Assembly (NCBI GenBank): GCA_903928275.1
Contig: CAIYQJ010000160.1
Coordinates: forward strand, 1-7,488
Source of the DNA: an uncultured Chloroflexota bacterium
Lineage (GTDB): Bacteria > Chloroflexota > Limnocylindria > Limnocylindrales > CSP1-4
Direction: 5' to 3'
DNA: 7,488 nt
Made by a program: the position numbers and the translations under genes. This document shows, one piece after another, positions 1 through 5,929 of the stretch (position 1 is its first letter; each line of letters opens with the position of its first letter). Below the pieces are notes generated by a model. That model saw only the letters and a program-made list of their open reading frames with translations, was not told the DNA's origin and made no database searches.

Positions 1-241
1 ACGAGGCGGCGGCCTCGGCCACGAGCCGGTCGATGCACCAGAGGAACGCGGCGAGCGTCTTTCCGCTTCCGGTGGGCGCGTGGATGAGCGTGTGACGACC
101 CGCGGAGATCGCCGCCCAGCCCTCGACCTGAGCGCGGGTCGGCGCCGCGAAGGCGCCGGCGAACCACGCGCGCGTCTCCGGCATGAACCGCGCGAGCGGA
201 TCGCCAGCGGGGACGGCGCGTGAGGCGGCAGTGGCGTCCAT
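1..241 (-). CDS. lhr: Lhr-family ATP-dependent DNA helicase, N-terminal fragment
   Basis: Partial gene: 80 N-terminal residues are visible and the rest lies beyond the left edge. The protein should be a superfamily 2 ATP-driven 3'-5' helicase acting in DNA repair; bacterial Lhr proteins are usually very long (about 1,500 residues, or about 850 for the core form). Visible signs are an N-terminal segment LARFMPETRAWFAGAF (residues 16-31), a Q-motif-like PTRAQ (34-38) and a Walker A motif APTGSGKT (55-62) followed by LAAFLWCIDRL, a combination typical of Lhr rather than other DEAD/DEAH helicases. I chose ATG at 241 because family members have about ten residues before the conserved block. The frame stays open upstream to a TAG at 379-377, so GTG at 331 or 358 is also possible and would add a Pro/Ala/Gly-rich leader. 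A TATACT -10 and a LexA-type box lie upstream, suggesting damage control. Family assignment is firm; the start is not. Confidence 0.88.
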   Translation of the reverse strand, partial: MDATAASRAVPAGDPLARFMPETRAWFAGAFAAPTRAQVEGWAAISAGRHTLIHAPTGSGKTLAAFLWCIDRLVAEAAAS

Positions 242-340
242 CCCGCGGCTCGCGGCGTCCGCAGCGCGGGCCGCGGCGCCGCCTCCTTCGGGCGGAGTGG
301 GGACCGGCGGGCGGCGCAAGCGGGGAACCACGGGAGAGCG

Positions 341-346
341 AGTATA
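341..346 (-). promoter_or_regulatory. Putative -10 element for the helicase gene
   Basis: Read on the minus strand these bases are TATACT, close to consensus and standing out in GC-rich DNA. No good -35 is visible; a 17-base spacer would place GTTCTT there, inside the LexA-type palindrome. A GTG in the helicase frame begins 9 bases downstream (331), and the favoured ATG (241) lies about 100 bases downstream. The motif AAGGAGG occurs in the leader but has no start codon at useful spacing. Confidence 0.5.
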
Positions 347-364
347 CGATGGGCGCACCCGGTA

Positions 365-378
365 AGAACGGGCGTTCT
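365..378. promoter_or_regulatory. LexA/SOS-type operator (GAAC-N4-GTTC)
   Basis: The bases AGAACGGGCGTTCT form a 6+6 inverted repeat around GG. The core at 366-377 is GAAC-N4-GTTC, the pattern bound by Gram-positive-type LexA repressors. It lies where the -35 region of the TATACT promoter would be, so a bound repressor would block helicase transcription. The match and position are seen directly; LexA control is inferred. In mycobacteria Lhr has been linked to the DNA-damage response, which fits. Confidence 0.5.
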
Positions 379-380
379 AT

Positions 381-557
381 CTCGTCGTAGCACCGCCACC
401 AGCGCCAAACCGACGCGCGGTCGCCGACACGGTCCGGGGCGATCGCCGGGTGACTCGGAGCGGCTTGGCCCCACTCATCGTGCGGGACGATCGTATCCAC
501 GCGGGCCCGGGCGCACGCCGCATGGATCGTCTTCTGCGTCATGGTCAGGAGCGCCAT
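381..557 (-). other. Unrecognised reading frame with coding-like composition, possible gene remnant
   Basis: In the minus frame from ATG 557 (other possible starts ATG 542 and ATG 674) the 59 codons down to 381 show G+C of about 68, 58 and 86 per cent at codon positions 1, 2 and 3, counted by hand. This is the gradient expected of real genes in high-GC genomes. The peptide is not low-complexity; it contains segments such as LLTMTQKTIHAACARA and SVWRWWRCYDEIE. I recognise no family. The frame has no stop and runs on into the helicase promoter and gene, where it becomes arginine-rich and is clearly a shadow. A single-base shift near position 400 would end it at TAG 379-377, just before the LexA-type box. 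It could be a decayed or frameshifted small gene, or chance. Confidence 0.3.
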
Positions 558-604
558 TCGTGCGTGCGCCGGAACCTGGGAGAGCGCGGACGCACGCTCG
601 ACGT

Positions 605-760
605 GCCGGCGCGCCGCATAGCAGCGCCCCGGGCGATGCGTGGTGGTCGGGCGGGCCGGCGCGCCGCATAGCATCGCCCCGGGCGATGCGTGGTGGTCGG
701 GCGGGCCGGCGCGCCGCATAGCAGCGCCCCGGGCGATGTCTGGTGGCCGGGCGGGCCGGC
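605..760. repeat. Three tandem copies of a 50-bp repeat
   Basis: Units at 605-654, 655-704 and 705-754 are followed by the first six bases of a fourth (755-760). Unit 2 differs from unit 1 at one base (G to T at 674) and unit 3 differs from unit 1 at three bases. Each unit contains two short palindromes, CGGCGCGCCG and CGCCC-C-GGGCG. The array ends about 65 bases before the -10 of the DUF3052-like gene. Fifty bases is not a multiple of three, so the array is unlikely to encode a repeated peptide. Function unknown. Confidence 0.95.
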
Positions 761-824
761 GGCGTGGGGTCGGGTCAGACGGTCGCCGGGCGAGGGGCGC
801 CCGACCGCGTCCGACTCCGTCCGT

Positions 825-830
825 TACCCT
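825..830 (+). promoter_or_regulatory. Putative leaderless -10 element for the DUF3052-like gene
   Basis: TACCCT (TANNNT type) ends 6 bases before ATG 837, so transcription would begin at or next to the start codon. No Shine-Dalgarno sequence is present and no strong -35 is seen; the 17-18-base spacing lands on CCGACC/CGACCG. The same arrangement occurs before tetR and the DUF255 gene. Confidence 0.5.
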
Positions 831-836
831 GCCGCC

Positions 837-1262
837 ATGCCGGAGACGATCAGCACGCGTCCCCTCCTCGACAAGCTCGGGGTCGCGCCCGGATCCACTG
901 TCGCGATCCTCGGGGTGGACGATCCCGCCCTCCGCGCCCTCCTTGCCGAGCACCCCGCGGCCATCATCGATGGCGAGGCGCCACTCGGCGCGCCCCTCGT
1001 CTTCCTGGCGGCTGGCTCGCCCGACGATCTCGCGATCCTGCCGGACCTGGCGCGGCGCATCGATGACCGCGGTGCAATCTGTGTCGTGTCGCGCAAGGGC
1101 AAGGCTGCGACGCTCCGCGACGTGGAGGTGATCCCGGCAGCGAAGTCGGCCGGGCTCGTCGACACCAAGATGGTGGCCATCTCCGCGACGCACACGGCCC
1201 TGCGGCTCGTGGTGCCGGTCGCCCTGCGCGGCCCACGGAGCAGGACGACGCCGGCGCGGTGA
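837..1262 (+). CDS. DUF3052-like small protein
   Basis: The gene encodes a 141-residue acidic-to-neutral cytoplasmic protein with no signal peptide or membrane segment. It opens with LLDKLGVAPGSTVAILGV (residues 10-27), followed by an alternating strand/helix pattern: LVFLAAG (54-60), a helix DLAILPDLARRIDD (64-77), the strand AICVVSRKGK (80-89), then IPAAKSAGLVDTKMVAI (99-115) and TALRLVVPVAL (120-130). This layout (KLG-hydrophobic strand, 'loudspeaker' G-rich turn, VV-S-KGK strand, late AGLVDTK segment) matches small proteins annotated DUF3052, about 140 residues long and common in actinobacteria and Chloroflexota. Their biochemical role is unknown; the fold resembles a reduced Rossmann-like domain. 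I chose ATG 837 because it starts the conserved block and lies 6 bases after a TACCCT -10, implying a leaderless mRNA. The upstream in-frame ATG at 690 falls in the repeat array and is rejected. The gene stands alone, convergent with the efflux gene. Confidence 0.8.
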   Translation: MPETISTRPLLDKLGVAPGSTVAILGVDDPALRALLAEHPAAIIDGEAPLGAPLVFLAAGSPDDLAILPDLARRIDDRGAICVVSRKGKAATLRDVEVIPAAKSAGLVDTKMVAISATHTALRLVVPVALRGPRSRTTPAR

Positions 1263-1303
1263 GGGGTCCGCCACTCGTAGTGACCTCGCGGCCCTGAGAC
1301 CGT

Positions 1304-1405
1304 GCCCCGCAGAGCCGCCCGCGCCCCGCAGAGCCGCCCGCGCCCCGCAGAGCCGCCCGCGCCCCGCAGAGCCGCCCGTGCCCCGCAGAGCCGCCCGTGC
1401 CCCGC
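1304..1405. repeat. Five tandem copies of a 19-bp repeat
   Basis: The unit GCCCCGCAGAGCCGCCCGC (last base C or T) repeats at 1304, 1323, 1342, 1361 and 1380, followed by a 7-base partial copy (1399-1405). The units are otherwise identical, suggesting recent slippage or selection. The array sits between the convergent stops of the DUF3052-like and efflux genes, directly before a strong hairpin. The period is not a multiple of three. The function is unknown; a part in ending transcription is possible. Confidence 0.95.
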
Positions 1406-1421
1406 GCGGTCCGGGACGCGC

Positions 1422-1452
1422 GAACGCCCCGGAGTCGGACCCCGGGGCGTTC
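1422..1452. terminator. Hairpin between convergent genes, probable bidirectional terminator
   Basis: GAACGCCCCGG (1422-1432) and CCGGGGCGTTC (1442-1452) form a perfect 11-bp stem around a 9-base loop. The hairpin starts 18 bases beyond the efflux stop codon and lies about 160 bases past the DUF3052 stop. No T-tract follows on either strand, so it is not a classical intrinsic terminator; it may act as a U-less terminator or protect 3' ends. Confidence 0.6.
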
Positions 1453-1470
1453 GACGGGCACGGCGTCGGG

Positions 1471-2922
1471 TCAGCGGTCGATGCGGACCTCGACCGGATC
1501 GAGGACGAGGCCTCCCGACCCCCTCTCCGGGTATGGGATCGAGATGGACGGCACCGAGGCCCGCCGGCCGGGGAGCATGAGCGCCACGACAGCACCGGCG
1601 GCGACGACCGCCGCCCCCACCCAGAGGGCGGGTACGAGTCCCGCGACGAAGGTCTCCGGCGAGCCGTAGCCGCCCTTCGCCGTGAAGACGGACGCGAGCA
1701 CGGCGACGCCGAACACGCCGCCGATCTCGCGGATCGTGTTGTTCACGCCCGACGCCTTGCCCTCCTCGTCGCGGTGGACGGCGCCGAGCACGACGGCCGC
1801 CGTCGGCGCGAAGAACAGGCCCATGCCGATGCCCGACAGCACGAGCCCCGGGACGATGACCGGGTAGGCGACGGTGGCGGAGGTGACCGCGGCGATCCAG
1901 CCGAGGCCCAGGGCCATGAGCGCCATGCCGGTCGTGAGGAGCGGTCGCCCGCCGATCCGATCGACGAGGACGCCCGCGATCGGCGCGACGATGAGCGGCA
2001 TCGCGGTCCACGGCAGTGTCCGCAGGCCGGCCTGGAAGGGCGAGTAGCCCTGGACCACCTGGAAGAACTGCGCGAGGAGGAACACGACCCCGAAGACGCC
2101 GAAGGACATGAGGAGCGACACGCCGTTCACCGCCGAGAACGCCCGGCTGCGGAAGAAGCGGAGCGGCACCATCGGGGTGCGCGTACGCGACTCCCAGGCG
2201 ACGAACGCGACGAGGCAGAGGGCACCGCCGACGAGCGGGGCGACGATCGACGGGCTGGTCCAGCCGTCGCCGTTGCCGTGGATGAGGCCCCAGACGATCC
2301 CCAGGAGCCCGGCGCTCGCAAGGCCCAGGCCCGGAAGGTCGAGCGCGGTTCGCGGACCGCGGGTCTCCGGGAGTCGCCAGATCGCGAGCGGGATGGCGAC
2401 GAGCCCGATGGGGACATTGATCCAGAAGATCCAGTGCCAGGAGAGGCCCTCGACGATCGCGCCGCCGACGAGGGGGCCGAGAGCCACGGCGAGACCGCCG
2501 ACGGCGCCCCAGCCACCCAGCGCGAGTCCGCGGCGCTCCGGCGGGACCGACGCGGAGAGGATCGTGAGCGTGAGGGGAGTGATGATCGCGCCACCGACAC
2601 CCTGGATGGCGCGGGCGAGGATGAGGGTCTCGCTCGTCGGGGCGAGCGCCGCGAGGGCGGAGCCGGTCGTGAAGATCGCCAGGCCGATGATGAACATCCG
2701 GCGGCGGCCGAAGCGATCGCCGAGCGCCGCGCCCGTGAGGAGCAGCACGGCGAACGTCAGGGTGTAGGCGTTGACGATCCATTCGAGCTGCTGGACCGAC
2801 GCGCCGAGGTCGGCGTGGATGCGCGGCAGCGCCGTCGAGACGACGAGGTTGTCCAGTGCGGCCATGAAGAGGGCGATGGAAGTGATGACGAACGCCCATC
2901 CGGCGTGGTTCCGCTGCTTCAC
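1471..2922 (-). CDS. DHA2-family (EmrB/QacA-type) MFS drug efflux transporter
   Basis: The 483-residue inner-membrane protein is probably a 14-helix proton-coupled multidrug antiporter. TM1 holds ALDNLVVSTALPRI (residues 22-35, DHA2 motif D1, with the conserved Asp). A LEWIVNAYTL segment follows (47-56), then motif A GAALGDRFGRRRM (64-76) between TM2 and TM3. TM4 carries RAIQGVGGAIITP (104-116). The antiporter motif C region GGWGAVGGLAVALGPLVGG lies at 136-154, and SWHWIFWINVPIG (161-173) is another family hallmark. A second GVLVDRIGGRPLL copy of motif A occurs in the C-terminal half. The length is normal for the family. The start is GTG 2922, set by a strong Shine-Dalgarno sequence 5 bases upstream. 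It lies 107 bases after tetR on the same strand with a degenerate copy of the tetR operator in the gap, so it is the probable target of that repressor. Substrates cannot be told from sequence. Confidence 0.93.
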   Translation of the reverse strand: MKQRNHAGWAFVITSIALFMAALDNLVVSTALPRIHADLGASVQQLEWIVNAYTLTFAVLLLTGAALGDRFGRRRMFIIGLAIFTTGSALAALAPTSETLILARAIQGVGGAIITPLTLTILSASVPPERRGLALGGWGAVGGLAVALGPLVGGAIVEGLSWHWIFWINVPIGLVAIPLAIWRLPETRGPRTALDLPGLGLASAGLLGIVWGLIHGNGDGWTSPSIVAPLVGGALCLVAFVAWESRTRTPMVPLRFFRSRAFSAVNGVSLLMSFGVFGVVFLLAQFFQVVQGYSPFQAGLRTLPWTAMPLIVAPIAGVLVDRIGGRPLLTTGMALMALGLGWIAAVTSATVAYPVIVPGLVLSGIGMGLFFAPTAAVVLGAVHRDEEGKASGVNNTIREIGGVFGVAVLASVFTAKGGYGSPETFVAGLVPALWVGAAVVAAGAVVALMLPGRRASVPSISIPYPERGSGGLVLDPVEVRIDR

Positions 2923-2927
2923 CGTGT

Positions 2928-2936
2928 ACCTCCTTC
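2928..2936 (-). promoter_or_regulatory. Strong ribosome binding site of the efflux gene
   Basis: Minus-strand GAAGGAGGT ends 5 bases before GTG 2922. It is nearly full anti-16S complementarity and fixes the GTG start. It also shows that the host uses Shine-Dalgarno initiation alongside the leaderless starts seen elsewhere in the window. Confidence 0.85.
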
Positions 2937-2982
2937 CCGTGGCCCGGGACGCCCGGCTGCCGATCGGGATCGTGTCTGGTCG

Positions 2983-2998
2983 CTTAGTGACTGCTTAC
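2983..2998. promoter_or_regulatory. Degenerate second TetR operator before the efflux gene
   Basis: Plus-strand CTTAGTGACTGCTTAC matches 11 of 16 bases of the tetR operator core read on the minus strand (GTTAGTGAGGACTAAC). The half-site TTAGTGA is identical and the second half is decayed. It is about 60 bases upstream of the efflux GTG, in the expected control region. No clear TANNNT -10 is visible nearby, so the promoter itself is undefined. A separate small inverted repeat, TTTCG-GGA-CGAAA, lies at 3003-3015. Confidence 0.45.
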
Positions 2999-3029
2999 AT
3001 ACTTTCGGGACGAAAAAAGGGGGACGCGA

Positions 3030-3635
3030 TCAGTCGCCGGCAGGCATCACCTCGCCATGCAGGCAGAGGTCGGCCCACGGGGCGGTCTCGCGCGACAGGT
3101 CCATCGCGACGGCCACGTTCCAGAGCATTCCCTGCGCGAGCCACGGTCGCAGGACGTCGTCCGGCGCCCCCGACAGGTGGCGCACCGTCTCGACGATCGA
3201 CTCGAACCCGAGCCGGACGGCCTCGCGGATCTCGGCGTCGTCACATGCGACGTAGGCCTGGAGCTGCATGAGGAGGAGCGTGCGGTCCTGCAGCAGCTGC
3301 CAGTACGCGAGGCCCATCGCCTCGAGCGCCGGACGCGGACCGGCCGCCGGTCCTCCCGCCATCTCCCCCGCCGCCTCGAGCGCCAGCCGAGTCCGCTCGA
3401 AGCCGGAGCGCACCACAGCGATGAACAGGTCGCGCTTCGTGCCGAACAGGCGGAACACGTACGGCTGGGTGAGGCCGACGGCCTGGGCGATCGACTCCAC
3501 GGAGGTCCCATGCAGCCCGCCGACCGCGAACGCAGGCACGGCCGCGGCGACGATCTCGGTCCGACGCTCGTCGGCCGTATGGCGGTCGCCGGCGTGGCTT
3601 CGAGCGGGAGCGGGGTGGACGGTGGATGCGGGCAT
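3030..3635 (-). CDS. TetR/AcrR-family transcriptional repressor
   Basis: The gene encodes a 201-residue, probably dimeric DNA-binding protein. After a short variable N-terminus comes the TetR DNA-binding domain: helix 1 RRTEIVAAAVPAFAVGG (residues 24-40), then the helix-turn-helix TSVESIAQAVGLTQPYVFRLFGTKRDLF (44-71; quoted in parts: ESIAQAVGLTQPYVFRLFG is the recognition core), and FIAVV. The C-terminal ligand and dimer domain runs from about 80 to 201 and contains LAYWQLLQDRTLLLMQLQAY (109-128), a pattern common in efflux-linked TetR proteins. I chose ATG 3635 although the frame is open upstream, because the extra residues would be the translated promoter. A perfect TTGACA and a TACCTT put the transcript start at or beside this ATG, with no Shine-Dalgarno sequence. 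The operator palindrome lies between those hexamers, implying tight autorepression. The drug pump follows downstream, so it is the likely regulator of that pump; the inducer is unknown. Confidence 0.92.
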   Translation of the reverse strand: MPASTVHPAPARSHAGDRHTADERRTEIVAAAVPAFAVGGLHGTSVESIAQAVGLTQPYVFRLFGTKRDLFIAVVRSGFERTRLALEAAGEMAGGPAAGPRPALEAMGLAYWQLLQDRTLLLMQLQAYVACDDAEIREAVRLGFESIVETVRHLSGAPDDVLRPWLAQGMLWNVAVAMDLSRETAPWADLCLHGEVMPAGD

Positions 3636-3641
3636 GCGCGT

Positions 3642-3670
3642 AAGGTAGTTAGTCCTCACTAACTTGTCAA
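3642..3670 (-). promoter_or_regulatory. tetR promoter, leaderless type
   Basis: On the minus strand a perfect -35 TTGACA (3670-3665) is followed after exactly 17 bases by TACCTT (3647-3642). The -10 ends 6 bases before ATG 3635, so the transcript start should coincide with the start codon. The promoter fills the 55-base gap after the DUF255 stop, giving tetR its own transcript separate from upstream genes. Confidence 0.8.
3647..3664. promoter_or_regulatory. TetR operator palindrome inside the tetR promoter
   Basis: AGTTAGT-CCTC-ACTAACT is a perfect 7+7 inverted repeat with a 4-base centre. It fills the spacer between -35 and -10 and touches both hexamers, so a bound dimer would exclude RNA polymerase. 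The palindrome and position are seen directly; binding by the adjacent TetR protein is inferred from usual autoregulation in the family. Confidence 0.75.
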
Positions 3671-3690
3671 CAGGCGATCTGGCACCCGTC

Positions 3691-5922
3691 TCAGCGGCCG
3701 GCCGAGAGGAGCGCTGCGAGCGCGGCCGGCTCCGTGACCGGCTGGCGGCAGGCGAAATCGCGGCAGACGAATGCGGTCGGACGGCCGTCGAGCGCGAAAC
3801 GCGCCTGGAGGAGCGGGAGGCCACTCGCGTGCGGGTCGCTCGTGCACGCCACCACCTGGCGTGGCCGGTATCCAGCGTCGGCCACGGCCACGAGCGCGGA
3901 CCTCGCCGCGTCGTCGGCGCGACCCACGATCGCGACCTCGGCGATGCCGGAAGCAAGGAGATCGAGCCCGACGAGCCACCAGGTGAACGCCAGCGGGTAC
4001 CGATCGAGCAGGCCACCGACCCGCGCGATCGCCGACTCCGCGGCCGATCGGTATGCGGGCTCGCCCGTGAAGGCGGCGAGACGGAGGAACACGACGGCGG
4101 CCATCGCACCGCCGGATGGCGACGCGTTGTCCTGCAGCGACGCGGGACGCACCACGAGTGCTTCGGCATCGTCCGCGGTGTCGAAGAACCCGCCGTCCGG
4201 GTCAGTGAAGCGCGCGAGGATCGTCGTCGCGCGCCCGACAGCGGCGAGGAACCACCGCTCGTCGAACGTCGCCTCGTACAGAGCGAGGAAGCCGTCGGCG
4301 AGGTCGGCCTCGTCCTCCAGGACGGCGAGCGCGCCGACTCGACCGTCCTTCCATGACCGGCGCAGGCGGCCGCCCCCATCGATGAGGAGCCGCAGCGCGG
4401 CTTCCGCAGCGCGCTCCGCCACCGCCCGGTAGGAGGCGGCACGACCCGCGTCCACGGGCTGGCCGAGGGCGCCTGACGCGGAGACGGCGCCCGGACCCGC
4501 GGCCGCAGGGACCGCCAGTGCGCGCGCCGCATCCGCGAACGCCGCGATCGCGAGGCCGTTCCAGGCGGCGATGGCCTTGTCGTCCCGGGCGGGCTGGGGC
4601 CGGCGTCCCCGTGCCGCGAGCAGTGCGGCGCGGGCGATCGCGAGGCTGGCGTGCACGGCCGCCGGGCTCAGGCCGAAGCGGTGGGCCAGCACGTCGTCGT
4701 CGCAGACCCGCGAGAGGATCGTGCGGCCCTCCCAGTTGCCGGCCGAGGTGACGCCGTACGCATCACGGAAGAGGGCCGCGAGGCGCGAGCCGCCGGCGGT
4801 CCGGCCTGCATCGTCCCCGCCGTAGCCGATCGGGCCGTCGTCGGACACCTCGACGTCGGCCGACTCGACCTCCGCCGCCTCGAGGGCCGCGTCGACCTCC
4901 TCGGGGGTCCATACGTACGTGGCGCCCTCGGCACCGTCGGTGTCCGCGTCCAGGCTGGCGGCGAACAGACCGTCGGGGAGGGCCAGGTCCCGCGCGATGA
5001 AGTCGAGGGTCTGCGTCGCCACGTCGAGGAGCCGCCCCTCGCCGGTCGCCTGCCAGGCGTGGAGGTAGGTTCGGGCGAGCTGGGCGTTGTCGTACAGCAT
5101 CTTCTCGAAATGGGGCACGAGCCAGGCCGGGTCCGTGCTGTAGCGGGCGAAGCCGCCACCCAGGTGGTCGCGGATGCCGCCGGCCGCCATCCCCCCGAGA
5201 GCGCGACGGACCACCGCGAGGGACGCATCGTCGGCCCTCGTCGCGAGTCGGCGGAGGAGCAGCTCGATGGCCATCGGCTGGGGGAACTTCGGGGCGGTCC
5301 CCCACCCGCCGTGTACCGGGTCCGCGGCCGCGGTCATCTCGGCCACGGCGCGGGCGAGCGAGGCGGCCCCCGGGATCGCCGCCGCCGCGCGGGTCCGCAC
5401 GCCGTCCGCGAGGGCCTCGGTGAGGCCGGCGGCGGCGCGTTCCACGTCGGCCCGCCGGTCCCGCCACGCGCCGGCGATCGCGCCCAGGACGTCGCGGAAG
5501 CCGGGCATCCCGTGCCGGGGCTCCGGCGGGTAGTACGTGCCCCCGTAGAACGGGCGACCGTCGGGGGTCGCGAAGACCGACAGCGGCCAGCCGCCGCTGC
5601 CCGTGAGGTTCTGGACCGCGTCCATGTAGATCGCGTCGATGTCCGGCCGCTCTTCGCGGTCCACCTTGATCGCGACGAAGTCGGCGGCGAGCGCTGCGGC
5701 CGTGACCGGGTCGCGGAATGACTCGTGCGCCATGACGTGGCACCAGTGGCACGCGGCGTAGCCGATCGAGAGGAAGAGCGGACGGTCGAGCTCGCGCGCG
5801 CGTTCGAGCGCCTCGGGGCCCCACGGGTGCCAGTCGACCGGGTCGTGCGCGTGCTGGAGCAGGTACGGGCTCGTCTCGCCCGCGAGACGGTTCTCGGCTC
5901 CGACGCGCAGTCCCCCACTCAC
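3691..5922 (-). CDS. Thioredoxin domain-containing DUF255/YyaL (SSP411-like) protein
   Basis: The gene encodes a 743-residue cytoplasmic protein of the bacterial YyaL and animal SPATA20 family, whose members join a thioredoxin fold to an (alpha/alpha)6 glycosidase-like barrel; their physiological substrate is not established. The N-terminus NRLAGETSPYLLQHAHDPVD (residues 11-30) is the family signature. The redox motif CHWC is at 58-61, within GYAACHWCHVMAHESF. Further hallmarks are VDREERPDID, GGWPLSVF, a FEKMLYDNAQLA block near 272-283, DKAIAAWNG near 447-455, and a C-terminal CRDFAC (720-725). About 30 extra acidic/Gly residues lie near 346-377 between YVWTPEEVDAAL and the conserved LFRDAYGV. 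I chose GTG 5922 because it leaves the usual short leader before NRLA and lies 7 bases after a TACACT -10 with no Shine-Dalgarno sequence. GTG 5991 would add 23 residues unlike the family. The lipoprotein gene precedes it by 72 bases on the same strand. Confidence 0.92.
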   Translation of the reverse strand: MSGGLRVGAENRLAGETSPYLLQHAHDPVDWHPWGPEALERARELDRPLFLSIGYAACHWCHVMAHESFRDPVTAAALAADFVAIKVDREERPDIDAIYMDAVQNLTGSGGWPLSVFATPDGRPFYGGTYYPPEPRHGMPGFRDVLGAIAGAWRDRRADVERAAAGLTEALADGVRTRAAAAIPGAASLARAVAEMTAAADPVHGGWGTAPKFPQPMAIELLLRRLATRADDASLAVVRRALGGMAAGGIRDHLGGGFARYSTDPAWLVPHFEKMLYDNAQLARTYLHAWQATGEGRLLDVATQTLDFIARDLALPDGLFAASLDADTDGAEGATYVWTPEEVDAALEAAEVESADVEVSDDGPIGYGGDDAGRTAGGSRLAALFRDAYGVTSAGNWEGRTILSRVCDDDVLAHRFGLSPAAVHASLAIARAALLAARGRRPQPARDDKAIAAWNGLAIAAFADAARALAVPAAAGPGAVSASGALGQPVDAGRAASYRAVAERAAEAALRLLIDGGGRLRRSWKDGRVGALAVLEDEADLADGFLALYEATFDERWFLAAVGRATTILARFTDPDGGFFDTADDAEALVVRPASLQDNASPSGGAMAAVVFLRLAAFTGEPAYRSAAESAIARVGGLLDRYPLAFTWWLVGLDLLASGIAEVAIVGRADDAARSALVAVADAGYRPRQVVACTSDPHASGLPLLQARFALDGRPTAFVCRDFACRQPVTEPAALAALLSAGR

Positions 5923-5929
5923 GTTGCCG

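Noticed and set aside
450..671. Plus-strand frame of 73 codons
   Set aside because: Its codon-position G+C pattern is reversed (highest at position 1), as expected for the antisense of the coding-like minus frame, and its end lies in the 50-bp repeats.
605..760. Possible CRISPR array
   Set aside because: The 50-bp units are contiguous with no unique spacers, and no cas gene is present; the same holds for the 19-bp array at 1304-1405.
824..2899. Long minus-strand open frame (about 690 codons) in another frame
   Set aside because: It overlaps the efflux gene, runs through both the 19-bp repeats and the terminator hairpin, and is Arg/Pro-rich with no family signature.
3002..3024. Intrinsic terminator after tetR
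   Set aside because: The small stem TTTCG-GGA-CGAAA has only 5 bp, is AT-rich, and the T-run on the minus strand precedes rather than follows it.
1378..3255. Long plus-strand open frame (about 625 codons)
   Set aside because: It is antisense to the efflux and tetR genes. Its product is an Arg/Asp/Glu/Gly-rich string without motifs, the usual shadow of a high-GC gene.
3636..4532. N-terminal extension of tetR by about 300 residues
   Set aside because: The extra part is out-of-frame DUF255 sequence and translated promoter; the TetR domain begins properly at ATG 3635.
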